The notes: generated by a model not told the origin, from the letters alone. DNA of 64,000 nt from Acidulodesulfobacterium_A sp049965795 (GCA_049965795.1 JBMFVW010000001.1:1-64000), one strand, 5' to 3'; counted from the first letter of the stretch, positions 35,665 to 44,577 are shown. A program made the numbers and translations.

Positions 35665-37158
35665 TTGGAAAAAAAATCTGGTTTTCCTCATCCGTACTTT
35701 GAGTCTCATCCGAATTGGAAATGGTTTATACTTTCAACTGTTCTGGTAGGCGCAACAATGTCTGCTTTAGACGTGAGCATAGTCAACGTCGCTATGCCGA
35801 CTATGGAAAAAGGCTTTCAAGTAAATATGGCGGTTATAGAATGGGTTGCAATGGCTTATATGCTTACACTTACCGTTTTTTTGCCTTTATTCGGAAGGCT
35901 CGCCGATCTGTTCGGAAGAAAAAAGATGTATAACACCGGCTTTGTGGTTTTCACCGTAGGTTCGGCTCTTTGCGGCGTAGCGCCTAATGCAAATTTCATT
36001 ATTTTTTCCCGCGTTCTTCAAGCGGTCGGAGCAGGACTTCTTCAGGCTAACTCCGTTGCGATAATTACTCAGGCTTTTCCTTCTAACGAACTAGGCAAGG
36101 CAATAGGCCTTCAAGGTTCGGTTCAGGCTATCGCAATGTCGGTAGGTCCTTTTGTAGGCGGTATGATTATTGCGGCCATAGGATGGCGCTGGATATTTTA
36201 CGTTAACGTGCCGATAGGAATTGCAGGAACGTTTATGGCTTTATTTATACTGCCGTCAAGCAAAGCCAACATGAAGAAAAAAGAGAAAATCGATTACTTC
36301 GGAATTTCATTCTTTGCGGCGGGACTTGCATTCCTTATTCTTGCAATTAACGAAGGAACGAAATTCGGCTGGTCTTCGCCTATAATAATTACTTATTTCG
36401 CCATAGCCGCAATTTTACTTCCGCTTTTCGTTTATACGGAAATTAAAGTGGAACACCCGATGATAGACTTAAAACTTTTTAAAAAGTGGGGATTTTCGGC
36501 AGGAAACGTTACAGGCTTATTATCTTATTACGTTTTATTTGCCGTTCTCTTCCTTATGCCTTTTTATCTTGAAAATCTTCTTCACTACAGCGCAGCTGCA
36601 ACAGGCTCTCTTTTAACCCCTATTCCTCTTTCAATGGCTATAATAGCACCTTTTGCCGGAGCAATATCAGATAAGGTAGGTTCAAGAATAATGACTACCG
36701 TGGGGATGTTTGTGTGTGCTATAGCGACGCTTTTACTGTCGTTCTTAGGAAGTTCGATAAATATATATATGCTTATTTTCGACTTTATCATCCTCGGTAT
36801 CGGAATGGGGATATTTACTCCGCCTAACAACAGCGCAATTATGCTTTCCACTCCTCCCGAAAGGCTCGGTGTCGCCGGAGGAATACTTAATATGATGAGA
36901 GCTTTAGGTTTAATATTCGGAGTAGCTTTTTCAGGACTTATAGTTTCATCGACAAAACTTAGCTATGCAAAAGCTAACGGTTTTGCAGTGCTTAAAGATA
37001 TACCCGAAAAAATAGCAAATATTGGTTTTTTACACGGTTTTACTATTGTTATGTTTACGCTGCTCGGCATTAACATATTTGCGACTATAATGTCCGTAGC
37101 AAAGAAAAACGTTAAAATAACAAAAATAGAAGGTGCAGAACCTATCGATTTAATGTAA
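35665..37158 (+). CDS. MFS drug exporter, DHA2/EmrB family (14 TM)
   Basis: A 497-residue transporter with 14 hydrophobic helices. DHA2 signatures are ALDVSIVNVAMPTME in helix 1, GRLADLFGRKKMYN (motif A) and RVLQAVGAGLLQANSVAI. The start is TTG, 12 bases or so after a very strong G run (ACAGGGGGGCATTAAATTAAA). It lies 26 bp after aspS and is probably cotranscribed. No EmrA membrane-fusion partner is adjacent. It is a paralogue of the exporter at 54303. Substrates are probably hydrophobic compounds, by family only. Confidence 0.9.
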   Translation: MEKKSGFPHPYFESHPNWKWFILSTVLVGATMSALDVSIVNVAMPTMEKGFQVNMAVIEWVAMAYMLTLTVFLPLFGRLADLFGRKKMYNTGFVVFTVGSALCGVAPNANFIIFSRVLQAVGAGLLQANSVAIITQAFPSNELGKAIGLQGSVQAIAMSVGPFVGGMIIAAIGWRWIFYVNVPIGIAGTFMALFILPSSKANMKKKEKIDYFGISFFAAGLAFLILAINEGTKFGWSSPIIITYFAIAAILLPLFVYTEIKVEHPMIDLKLFKKWGFSAGNVTGLLSYYVLFAVLFLMPFYLENLLHYSAAATGSLLTPIPLSMAIIAPFAGAISDKVGSRIMTTVGMFVCAIATLLLSFLGSSINIYMLIFDFIILGIGMGIFTPPNNSAIMLSTPPERLGVAGGILNMMRALGLIFGVAFSGLIVSSTKLSYAKANGFAVLKDIPEKIANIGFLHGFTIVMFTLLGINIFATIMSVAKKNVKITKIEGAEPIDLM

Positions 37159-37190
37159 TCTGAATACAATAAATTTATAAAATTAATTTT

Positions 37191-38975
37191 ATGCGTATTT
37201 TTAGAAAAAACAATAAATTCCCCGTCAAAAAAGACGGCGGGGAATTTATTTCCGGAATAGAATATATAATAAAAAGAACTTTAAACAACGGAATAAATAA
37301 TATATTCTTAGAAGATAATATCGCGAAGTCGATGCCTGAAATTCCCGCTGTTTCTCCTTTAAACGTCGAATATAATCTCGATTTTTTATGGACGGAAGTT
37401 TATTCCCTTTCCGTTACTAACCGCAGGACTTCGGTTTTTGCTTACGATATTTCATTCTTTAACTATGCGCATTTAGAAGAATATTTTATTAAAAATGAAG
37501 CGTTAAAAGGCGGTACCGTACTGTTTCTTTTTAAAAAAGAGGGATTAAAAAAATTCTCTTTCGATTTTAAAAGCGTTTTACCGGTTTATAACTATTATAA
37601 AATTTCAAATTTTATCGATTATATTCCGTATTATTTTGAACTGTCGGAAAAACTAAAACTTCCGGTCATTGTTTATCTGAACGATTCCGTAATGAACGAA
37701 TATATTCTCGAAGAAAAAAAAGAATATACCGAAAGAACGGCATCAAGACCGGATTTTACCCTAAAAAATCTTACGGATGCACATCCTAAAAATACCGATG
37801 AAGAAAAAGGGCTTCTTCAAAATATTCAATCGTTTAAAAATACCGGAAAACATATAGAATTTTTTAAAAAAAGTTCAGAGAATTCAGCTGAAAATAACCT
37901 TATTTTTACCGATGCAAAAAATTTTCACCGTATAATTGAAAACAAAAAATTATCCGAAAATTCGGATATTATTTTGTTTTATCTGCTTAATCCGATAAAC
38001 TATTTCGAATTAAACGAAATTATAAAAGCTAATTGCGGCGGTTTTTATAAGAATATATATATATTCGACTCATATTCGCTGTTAAATGTTCAGCTTATAA
38101 ATATAATCGAAAACAACAAAAACATAATTAAATATGAACATTTATCGGTCACGGAAGATAAAAACAATAGCGAAATAGAATTGGGTTTTTGTTCCGACGA
38201 CTTCGAGATTAAAGACTCAAAAACGCCTAAATCTTTTTGCGTAGGGTGCAATCTATTCTCTTTCTTGACGTATCTGGAAAGAAAAATAGGCAATTCGGAA
38301 AACGATGTTTTAATCGGAGAAAACGGATGCTTTTCTTTATTGCAATCCAGCGCTTTAAAATTTTCTTTTAACAATATAGCGGTAAATGATAATCCTATTT
38401 TTTTCTCCTATGCGATGAACTCTAAAGATTTAAACAAAAATTTTTATGTTTTTATTACTTCGCTAAAATTTTACGAAAATATAGATAAATTTCTTAAAAT
38501 TTATAACGGAACAAAAATAAACGGCAGAATCTTATTTATCGTGTATAAATCTATACTCGATTATGATTTTAATATGGAAAACTTAATTTTAAATACTTCT
38601 TTAAAATCTATTAAGAAAATTATTATAAAAAAAAGCTCCGGATTCAAGGATTTAAATATAGCGTCCGATAGCACGCAGTTAATATTTATAGATAACGATT
38701 GTTTTAATAATGCAAAATCCGGACGAGATTTGAATTATAAATCGTATCTTATCATAAACAATACCGTTTGCAAAAAATTTGACTGCAGGCTCTGCTATCA
38801 AAAAACAAAATGCCCGGCTATAAAAATAGATATAAATAAAGATATATTTATAGAACCTGAAATTTGCAATTTCTGCAAATTATGTATCGATATATGTCCG
38901 CATAATGCAATTAAATCAAAAAAACGTAAAAAGATAAAAGTAAAAAAATCGTTGGAAAGTAAAATTAATCTGTAA
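37191..38975 (+). CDS. Diverged indolepyruvate:ferredoxin oxidoreductase alpha-like protein
   Basis: 594 residues with the domain order of IorA, which oxidises aryl-pyruvates using thiamine diphosphate and passes electrons to ferredoxin. The N-terminal half aligns by pattern (GIEYIIKRTLNNGI; YYFELSEKLKLPVIVYLNDS, which mirrors FELSEKFKLPV in IorA). The mid domain keeps CVGC (350-353) and GENGC (376-380), the counterparts of CPGC and GDIGC. The C-terminus has two full cysteine sets, 527/532/535/541 and 559/562/565/569, for two [4Fe-4S] clusters. The later ThDP/Mg motifs (GDST-type and the DNRTT-like strand) are not recognisable; the region reads FITSLKFYENIDKF and VYKSILDYDF. The central region (175-250) is Lys/Asn-rich. 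It is probably a noncatalytic or altered-function homologue. It pairs with the IorB-like gene 6 bp downstream. Confidence 0.65.
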   Translation: MRIFRKNNKFPVKKDGGEFISGIEYIIKRTLNNGINNIFLEDNIAKSMPEIPAVSPLNVEYNLDFLWTEVYSLSVTNRRTSVFAYDISFFNYAHLEEYFIKNEALKGGTVLFLFKKEGLKKFSFDFKSVLPVYNYYKISNFIDYIPYYFELSEKLKLPVIVYLNDSVMNEYILEEKKEYTERTASRPDFTLKNLTDAHPKNTDEEKGLLQNIQSFKNTGKHIEFFKKSSENSAENNLIFTDAKNFHRIIENKKLSENSDIILFYLLNPINYFELNEIIKANCGGFYKNIYIFDSYSLLNVQLINIIENNKNIIKYEHLSVTEDKNNSEIELGFCSDDFEIKDSKTPKSFCVGCNLFSFLTYLERKIGNSENDVLIGENGCFSLLQSSALKFSFNNIAVNDNPIFFSYAMNSKDLNKNFYVFITSLKFYENIDKFLKIYNGTKINGRILFIVYKSILDYDFNMENLILNTSLKSIKKIIIKKSSGFKDLNIASDSTQLIFIDNDCFNNAKSGRDLNYKSYLIINNTVCKKFDCRLCYQKTKCPAIKIDINKDIFIEPEICNFCKLCIDICPHNAIKSKKRKKIKVKKSLESKINL

Positions 38976-38981
38976 AACTTT

Positions 38982-39584
38982 ATGGAAAATATTAACTACA
39001 ATCTTATCCTTAACGGAGCGGACTTTAAAGAAATAAATTATCTCGGCAAATTTCTTTACCGCTCTTTAAAAAATGAAAACTTCAACGTGTCGCTGCTTAT
39101 CAAACCCGCATCTAATATATCCAATTACAGCATGACTTATGCGGTTATAAAGGTAGGTAAATTTGAATCGATAAGCTGCCTGCATAATATAGATGCAGTT
39201 ATAAGCTTAGATTTTCAATCGCTGTTAAACTACTATCCTTTTATGGACAAAAATACGCTTCTGATTTCAGACTACTCATCTTTTAACGCATGCGATTTCT
39301 GGTTGACCGATAACGAAACGACTTCGCAAAAATTAAAAGAAAAGACGGAAAATATTTACAAAATACCGCTTAAAAACATAATCGACCAGGATTTGATGGG
39401 AAAAAACAGGGTAAGTTCCTACATTGCTCTCATTGGAGCATTTATATCGAAAAGCAGTCTTTTAGACCTTGATTCCGTTTTGAGACAGACGGCTTTGTTT
39501 TCCGAAAACGATGCTTTAAAGAAAAATATGATTCAAACTATTTTAAAAGGTTACGATTATGTAACCGAAAATCAAGAAGATTAA
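38982..39584 (+). CDS. Diverged indolepyruvate:ferredoxin oxidoreductase beta-like protein
   Basis: 200 residues encoded 6 bp after the IorA-like gene. Its length and order of elements match the IorB/gamma domain: a first strand NYNLILNGADFKEINYLGKF, then MTYAVIKVGKFESISC, DAVISLDFQSLL and a C-terminal KNRVSSYIALIGAFISKS. The family hallmarks GxGGQG after the first strand and HGMAQRGG are absent (NGADFKE and SNISNYS stand in their places). Assignment therefore depends on the neighbour and overall layout. It ends with a four-base convergent overlap with the Fur-family gene. Confidence 0.55.
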   Translation: MENINYNLILNGADFKEINYLGKFLYRSLKNENFNVSLLIKPASNISNYSMTYAVIKVGKFESISCLHNIDAVISLDFQSLLNYYPFMDKNTLLISDYSSFNACDFWLTDNETTSQKLKEKTENIYKIPLKNIIDQDLMGKNRVSSYIALIGAFISKSSLLDLDSVLRQTALFSENDALKKNMIQTILKGYDYVTENQED

Positions 39585-40066
39585 GGCTGACCCGAAATAC
39601 TTTCGTTTGAAGCAGTTTCGTTATAACATAAATCGCATAAGCCGTAAAATTCTAATCCGTAATTGTTAATATAATAATTTTCTTTAAAATTTTCTTTTAT
39701 CTTTGCGTCAAAAAAACCTTTAAAATCGGATTCGTCTATTTTAACATCTATTATCCTGCCGCATTTTTCGCATATGGCATGACCGTGCAAAGAAATATCT
39801 CCGTCGTAATGCACCGAATTTTGCAAGGTTCTTATTTCCTTAACCTCATGTATAGACGATAGCAGGGAAAGATTTTTATAAACCGTATTTAACGAAATCA
39901 TAGGATATGCTTTTCTCAGTTTATCGTAAACGTCAACGGCGGAAGGATGACTTTTGGACTCAGAAACTATTTTAATAATTTCAAGTCTTTGAGGCGTAAG
40001 ACTATAACCCATTTTTTTTATTTTCGAAACTATATCGTTTAAACGTGAATTGACTTGATGTTTCAT
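39581..40066 (-). CDS. Fur-family regulator, PerR-like
   Basis: A 161-residue metal-dependent repressor. The winged helix spans about residues 10-80 (SLTPQRLEIIKIV, ISLNTVYKNLSLL). The regulatory site SLHGHAICEKCGRIID and residues His40, Asp88/90, His94, His96 and Asp107 resemble the PerR set. Structural zinc cysteines are Cys99/Cys102 and Cys144/Cys147. It likely senses peroxide or metal in an anaerobe. A perfect 10-5-10 AT-rich palindrome 20 bases upstream of the start (40086-40110) suggests autoregulation. PerR versus Fur/Zur cannot be settled by eye. Confidence 0.87.
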   Translation of the reverse strand: MKHQVNSRLNDIVSKIKKMGYSLTPQRLEIIKIVSESKSHPSAVDVYDKLRKAYPMISLNTVYKNLSLLSSIHEVKEIRTLQNSVHYDGDISLHGHAICEKCGRIIDVKIDESDFKGFFDAKIKENFKENYYINNYGLEFYGLCDLCYNETASNESISGQP

Positions 40067-40085
40067 TTTATCTCCAGGATATTAC

Positions 40086-40110
40086 TTATATAATATTCAT
40101 TATTATATAA
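40086..40110. promoter_or_regulatory. Perfect palindrome, candidate Fur/PerR operator
   Basis: TTATATAATA, spacer TTCAT, then TATTATATAA: a perfect inverted repeat 20 bases upstream of the Fur-family ATG. It resembles the AT-rich PerR box (TTATAATNATTATAA) though its spacing differs. It probably overlaps the promoter. Confidence 0.5.
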
Positions 40111-40140
40111 TATAAAAAAAATGTCAAACGGTTTCGTTAA

Positions 40141-40156
40141 CCCAAAATTGCCGATA
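40141..40156 (-). repeat. 16-bp dispersed motif copy 2
   Basis: CCCAAAATTGCCGATA, the exact reverse complement of the copy at 26213. It is followed 24 bases later by REP copy 4. The intervening GAAAAGGCAC resembles, in reverse, the sequence beside the copy at 44732. Confidence 0.6.
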
Positions 40157-40174
40157 TGAAAAGGCACATATTAT

Positions 40175-40209
40175 CTAAATACGGCGACAGAATTGAATTC
40201 TGTCCCTTC
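40175..40209 (-). repeat. REP-like palindrome copy 4 with side tail
   Basis: The core is at 40181-40209 (ACGGCGACAGAATTG, mirrored as AATTCTGTCCC with a decayed end). The tail CTAAAT is on the left. It lies 43 bp past the stop of the double-ASKHA activase gene. Confidence 0.85.
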
Positions 40210-40251
40210 ACTAATTGAACATTTGCAAATATTTTCTCGTTAATTGAACTA

Positions 40252-43236
40252 TTATATCTTTTCCGCCGAAATCCTGTCGCCGTATTTGTTAATGCTGTCG
40301 TAAAAAGCTTCCAATCTTGTAACGTAACCTGCATCAGCATTATGTTCGTCGATTTCTATTTCAAGATAAGGCTTGTTTTTCATATATTCCGCAAAGAAAG
40401 TTTTTATGAAAGAATCGGGTCCGCATGCGTAATTGGTAATATAGACTGCGTTTAATTTCGGATTATTCATAACTATTTTAGCTGCCGACAAAATTTTATG
40501 TCCCGAATGCCAGAACATATTATCGTGTTCTTCATAAATTGAAACGCTCTCAATATCAAGAAAATCCATAGGCATTACGGTTTTGCCGAGAGCAGAAATT
40601 TTATTGGATATAGAAAGGTTAATTCCTTCATCCTGAGTATTATAAGGCCTTCCTATGAGCACCGTAATATCGTCGGAATTTTCAAGTAATTCCCTGCCTT
40701 TAGCTTTTAATTTTTCAAAAAACAGTTTCTGCTTTTTAACCGCTTTGTCAAAAGCATCGATAATTTTATTTTTTGATACTCTGAATTTTTTAAGGTTTTT
40801 AAAAAAATTATCTATCGTCAGGTCGTAATCGTGTTTAACGCCGAACAATCTGACTTCGGGCGAAATAATATGTATTTTGTTAAGCTCAAGCAATGATTTG
40901 GCTATATACGGTACTCCCTGTATATAAGGACACTGATATGTATTTTCTTGAAAATCATGATTTTTTTCCCTGTTAACCAAAGCCGGCAGAAAAACCGCAT
41001 CTATTTTTTTATCTATTAGATTTTTTACGTGGCCGGCTACTACCTTTACCGGAAAACAGGTATCGGTAACGGAAAGCATATTAGATGAATTTATTATATT
41101 TCTATTTGTTTCCGAAGATAAAACAACGTTAAAACCCAAACTCCCGAAAAATTCGTTATAAAAAGGGAAAAGATCGTAAGTTTCAAGACACAAAGGAATT
41201 CCTATGCGGGGTTTAGAAAAGTCTGATTCGTTAGCGTCGGAATATCCCTCTAATAAAAGTTCCTTTCTATACTTAAAAAAATTATCGCCCTTTTTCGTTT
41301 TAGCTTTATCTATTTCGAATATGTCGCATCTTGCTCCGTAATAATGAGGATGTTCATTTTCAACCGCTACTTTATTAACGTCGCATAAATTAGAACATTT
41401 TAAACATTCAAAAGATTCCTGCGTATATTTCCTGTTTCTTAAATCGAAACCGACGAACTTAGACTCGGAATTATTTGTAAAAGCTATAAGGGCGCTGCCT
41501 ATAGCGCCGGTTACTTCGTTATGCTGCGGAACTATTATTTTTTTTCCGAGAAGCGTTTCGAAAGCGCTAACTACGGCTTTATTTAAAGCTACGCCTCCTT
41601 GAAAAAGTATGTGTCCGCCTACAGGTTTTCCTAAAACTACTTTGTTTAGATAGTTTTCGACTATAGAATAGGCTAATCCGGCTATAAGCTGGTCTTTATT
41701 TGCCCCTTTCTGCTGATGCGATACTAGGTCGGATTCCATAAATACCGTGCATCTGTCGCCGAGATTACAAGAACTCGCCGCGTTAAAAGCTTTATCCGAA
41801 AATTCTTTTATAATGTCGATATTAAGTTTTAAAGCCTGTTCTTCCAAAAATGAACCCGTGCCTGCCGCGCATGCTTTATTCATTTCAAAATCAACTACTA
41901 CGCCGTCTTGAATCCTGATATATTTTGAATCCTGACCGCCTATTTCAAAAACTGTATCGACGTCTTTGTCAATAAATATAGACGCCGCGGCCTGAGCCGT
42001 TATTTCATTTTTTACGACGTCGGCGCCTACGTAATCGGCTATTAAATAGCGTCCGGAACCTGTCGTACAAACCCCTTTTACCGTAACGCTTATATTGAAA
42101 TTTTTTAATTCAAGATAAATTTCGTAAAGAGTGTCTCTTACTATTTCAATGGGCTTGCCGTTCGTTTTTTTGTATTTTTTAACTAACAGATTTTTGTTTT
42201 CGTCTAACAAAACTATGTTCGTAGAAACAGAACCCGTATCTATGCCCATATATACGGGAATATTTTGGCCGGCAAAAGATTTAAGGGAATTTAAAGCATC
42301 AGTCTCCGCGTTATTGAAGATTTCATCCGCAGATTGGATTGATTTTAATCTTTCCCTGTATCTGCCCGAAGATTTGTCTTTTTCGATAAATTCTCTGAGC
42401 GGCTCTAACCCGTTAAATTTAAAATCTTTTTCGCCGCGCGCAATTATTGCTATACCTATAGCAGGCATAACGGTATGATGTTCGGGTATTATAAGTTCTC
42501 CGTCTTTGAGTTCAAGAATATCTTTAAAGGCTCTTATCATGCCTTTGTTAAATGCAACTCCGCCTTGAAAAATAACGGGTTTATCAAATTTTTTGCCCTT
42601 CGCTACCGTTCCTATGAAAGTTCTTGCGACGGCATAACAGAGCCCCGCAACGATATCGGATATAGGCGTAGAAACCTGCTGAAGATGTATCATGTCCGAT
42701 TTTGCGAAGACCGTGCATCTTCCGGCAATCTTAGCCGGATTTTTAGACTCCAAGGCCATGTCGCCGAATTCGTTTTCTATATTTATATGCAGTCTTTCCG
42801 CCTGTTGGTCGAGAAAAGAACCGGTGCCTGCAGCGCATAAATCGTTTAAGCCGAAATCTTCCAAAAATATCTGCCCAGTTTCTTCATTTTTCCTTAGCAT
42901 TAAAAATTTGGAATCCTGCCCTCCGATTTCTATTACGGTTTTAACGTCCGGATAAAAATATTTTACGGCTTCCGTCTGCGCTACTAATTCGTTTATGTTC
43001 GGAATGCCAAGAACTTCGCCTAAAGTGCGCGAACCGGAACCGGTCGCTCCTATTCCGGCAAAAAGATTTTCAGGATATTCGTCGAATATTTTTTTTAAAA
43101 CTTCATAAGAAGTTTTTATAGATTCCCCGCTAGACCTTACGTAATCTTTCTTTATAAGTTTAAGGTCGTCGTCTAAAATTGCAAATTTAACGGTGGTAGA
43201 ACCTATATCTATGCCAAGATAAAGCTTTTCTTTCAT
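40252..43236 (-). CDS. Double-ASKHA 2-hydroxyacyl-CoA dehydratase activase-like protein with DUF2229-type domain
   Basis: 994 residues with two BadF/HgdC-type ATPase modules in tandem. The first starts LGIDIGSTTVKF with EIGGQDSKF, CAAGTGSFLDQQ and GRCTVFAKSD. The second starts GIDTGSVSTNIVLL with EIGGQDSKY, CAAGTGSFLEEQ and DRCTVFMESD. The conserved cysteines would bind a [4Fe-4S] cluster. The last 350 residues (GIPLCLETYDLFPFYNEF, ACGPDSFIKTFFAEY, EIDEHNADAGYVTRLEAF) match the DUF2229/HgdB-like region. Many homologues run to about 1400 residues, so this may be a shortened form. I chose ATG 43236 because it overlaps the MoaDE stop as ATGA; ATG 43248 is also possible. No dehydratase genes are adjacent. 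Confidence 0.85.
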   Translation of the reverse strand: MKEKLYLGIDIGSTTVKFAILDDDLKLIKKDYVRSSGESIKTSYEVLKKIFDEYPENLFAGIGATGSGSRTLGEVLGIPNINELVAQTEAVKYFYPDVKTVIEIGGQDSKFLMLRKNEETGQIFLEDFGLNDLCAAGTGSFLDQQAERLHINIENEFGDMALESKNPAKIAGRCTVFAKSDMIHLQQVSTPISDIVAGLCYAVARTFIGTVAKGKKFDKPVIFQGGVAFNKGMIRAFKDILELKDGELIIPEHHTVMPAIGIAIIARGEKDFKFNGLEPLREFIEKDKSSGRYRERLKSIQSADEIFNNAETDALNSLKSFAGQNIPVYMGIDTGSVSTNIVLLDENKNLLVKKYKKTNGKPIEIVRDTLYEIYLELKNFNISVTVKGVCTTGSGRYLIADYVGADVVKNEITAQAAASIFIDKDVDTVFEIGGQDSKYIRIQDGVVVDFEMNKACAAGTGSFLEEQALKLNIDIIKEFSDKAFNAASSCNLGDRCTVFMESDLVSHQQKGANKDQLIAGLAYSIVENYLNKVVLGKPVGGHILFQGGVALNKAVVSAFETLLGKKIIVPQHNEVTGAIGSALIAFTNNSESKFVGFDLRNRKYTQESFECLKCSNLCDVNKVAVENEHPHYYGARCDIFEIDKAKTKKGDNFFKYRKELLLEGYSDANESDFSKPRIGIPLCLETYDLFPFYNEFFGSLGFNVVLSSETNRNIINSSNMLSVTDTCFPVKVVAGHVKNLIDKKIDAVFLPALVNREKNHDFQENTYQCPYIQGVPYIAKSLLELNKIHIISPEVRLFGVKHDYDLTIDNFFKNLKKFRVSKNKIIDAFDKAVKKQKLFFEKLKAKGRELLENSDDITVLIGRPYNTQDEGINLSISNKISALGKTVMPMDFLDIESVSIYEEHDNMFWHSGHKILSAAKIVMNNPKLNAVYITNYACGPDSFIKTFFAEYMKNKPYLEIEIDEHNADAGYVTRLEAFYDSINKYGDRISAEKI

Positions 43237-43919
43237 ATTCTTTTCCATTTGCCGCCTTCTTCAAATATTTCCTTTTTCCATATAGGAACCGTCTCTTTTA
43301 TAGCGTCTATTAAAAATTTAGAAGCCAGATAAGAATCCTCTCTGTGCGGACTTGAAACGCCTATAGAGATGGATATTTCTCCTGTTTCCATTTTTCCGGT
43401 TCTGTGTACGATACAAACTTTTAAAATATTATATTTGCTAAACGCTTCGTTTATTAACTTTTTGATTTCTTTAACCGCCATTTCTTCATAAGCTTCGTAA
43501 TAAAGATATTCTACGGATTTTCCGTCTTCGTTATCTCTTACCGTTCCGTTAAATAAAAGAACCGAACCTGCGGACGAATCAGAAACAAAATCTATAACTT
43601 CGTTGCAGTCTATTCTTTCAGGCGTTATTTTGATATTAAAATTTGCGTCGTTAATTGAATCGGAAGTAAATACTCCGCCGCTTACCGGCATAATAACCGT
43701 AATTTCGTCTCCTTCGGACAATTTTTTTTCTGTATCGGTATATTCTTGATTAACCGCATACTTTGATACTTGAAGAATATTTTTTACGTCTGGATAGCTT
43801 GCTTCCATTATCGAAATAATATCTTTTACAGAGGAATCTTCTTTTACGGTTAAAACCAATAAATTTTTCCCTATTAATTCTTTTAAAGCTGCAAACAATC
43901 TAACTTTTATATTTATCAT
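43233..43919 (-). CDS. MoaD-MoaE fusion (molybdopterin synthase, MoaX-type)
   Basis: Molybdopterin synthase converts precursor Z to molybdopterin. Here both subunits are one 228-residue chain. Residues 1-82 are MoaD (ubiquitin fold, KVRLFAALKELIG) with the essential diglycine Gly81-Gly82 (MPVSGG) internal rather than terminal. Residues from about 88 are MoaE (SAGSVLLFNGTVRD, VCIVHRTGKMETGE, ETVPIWKKEIFEEGGKW, with the catalytic lysines). In Mycobacterium MoaX a similar fusion is cut after the diglycine to become active, so processing is expected here. It is 24 bp downstream of moaB and overlaps the activase gene. Confidence 0.92.
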   Translation of the reverse strand: MINIKVRLFAALKELIGKNLLVLTVKEDSSVKDIISIMEASYPDVKNILQVSKYAVNQEYTDTEKKLSEGDEITVIMPVSGGVFTSDSINDANFNIKITPERIDCNEVIDFVSDSSAGSVLLFNGTVRDNEDGKSVEYLYYEAYEEMAVKEIKKLINEAFSKYNILKVCIVHRTGKMETGEISISIGVSSPHREDSYLASKFLIDAIKETVPIWKKEIFEEGGKWKRI

Positions 43920-43943
43920 CGTTATTATTTTAAGGTTATTTTT

Positions 43944-44471
43944 TTAAGAAAGGTGTTTAGAAATTTCGTAGTAAAGGTGTCCGATTTCCTTAAGAATTAT
44001 ATTATTCATAGACAATTTTACGGCATTTATAGAACCGGGAACGGAAAAAATTATCTTTCCGTTGTATATTCCTGCGGAAGCGCGGGACATAATTGCGGAG
44101 GTACCAATTTCGTTATAGCTTAAACTTCTGAACAGCTCTCCAAAACCGTATAATTCCTTATCATATAAATTTTTTAACGTTTCGTATGTGATATCTTTAT
44201 AAGAAACTCCTGTCCCGCCGTTTATAATAACCGCATCGGTTTTCGGTTTATACTCGCCGCCGCATACTTTTACGATTAAATTTTCAAGTAAATCTTCGTC
44301 GTCTTTTATTAATTCGTAACCTGATATGTCATGTCCTGCCGATTCAAGCGTTTTTTTTATATAATTTCCGCTTTCGTCTTCGCTTTCTTTTCTTGTATCG
44401 CTTAAGGTTACGACATAAACGCTTAACTTTTTGTTTGCGTTAATATTTTTTTTATGCTCTATATGCCCCAT
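43944..44471 (-). CDS. moaB: Molybdenum cofactor biosynthesis protein MoaB/MogA
   Basis: A 175-residue molybdopterin adenylyltransferase-like protein. Motifs are VVTLSDTRKESEDESG, INGGTGVSYKDITYETL and SRASAGIYNGKIIFSVPGS, which form the MPT-binding site. It lacks the MoeA or gephyrin partner domain. It is the first gene of moaB-moaDE-activase on this strand. Separating MoaB from MogA by eye is not reliable. Confidence 0.92.
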   Translation of the reverse strand: MGHIEHKKNINANKKLSVYVVTLSDTRKESEDESGNYIKKTLESAGHDISGYELIKDDEDLLENLIVKVCGGEYKPKTDAVIINGGTGVSYKDITYETLKNLYDKELYGFGELFRSLSYNEIGTSAIMSRASAGIYNGKIIFSVPGSINAVKLSMNNIILKEIGHLYYEISKHLS

Positions 44472-44522
44472 ATTACATAAATTTTAAACTAATAAGCGAA
44501 AAATGTCAATTTTCTATATACT

Positions 44523-44538
44523 CCCAAATTTGCCGATA
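44523..44538 (-). repeat. 16-bp dispersed motif copy 3
   Basis: CCCAAATTTGCCGATA, exact mirror of the copy at 44732-44747 and one base from copies 1 and 2. With copy 4 it forms a perfect 16-bp terminal-inverted-repeat-like pair enclosing REP copy 5 and the gap. Confidence 0.65.
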
Positions 44539-44577
44539 AAAAAATTTAAAGTTCGATAAAATAATATCTAATTTGAG

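Noticed and set aside
40137..40340. An open frame whose translation contains GQNSILSPYL, and similar frames at 44506-44893
   Set aside because: They are translations of the REP-like palindromes and the N run, not conserved proteins, and one overlaps the real activase gene antisense.
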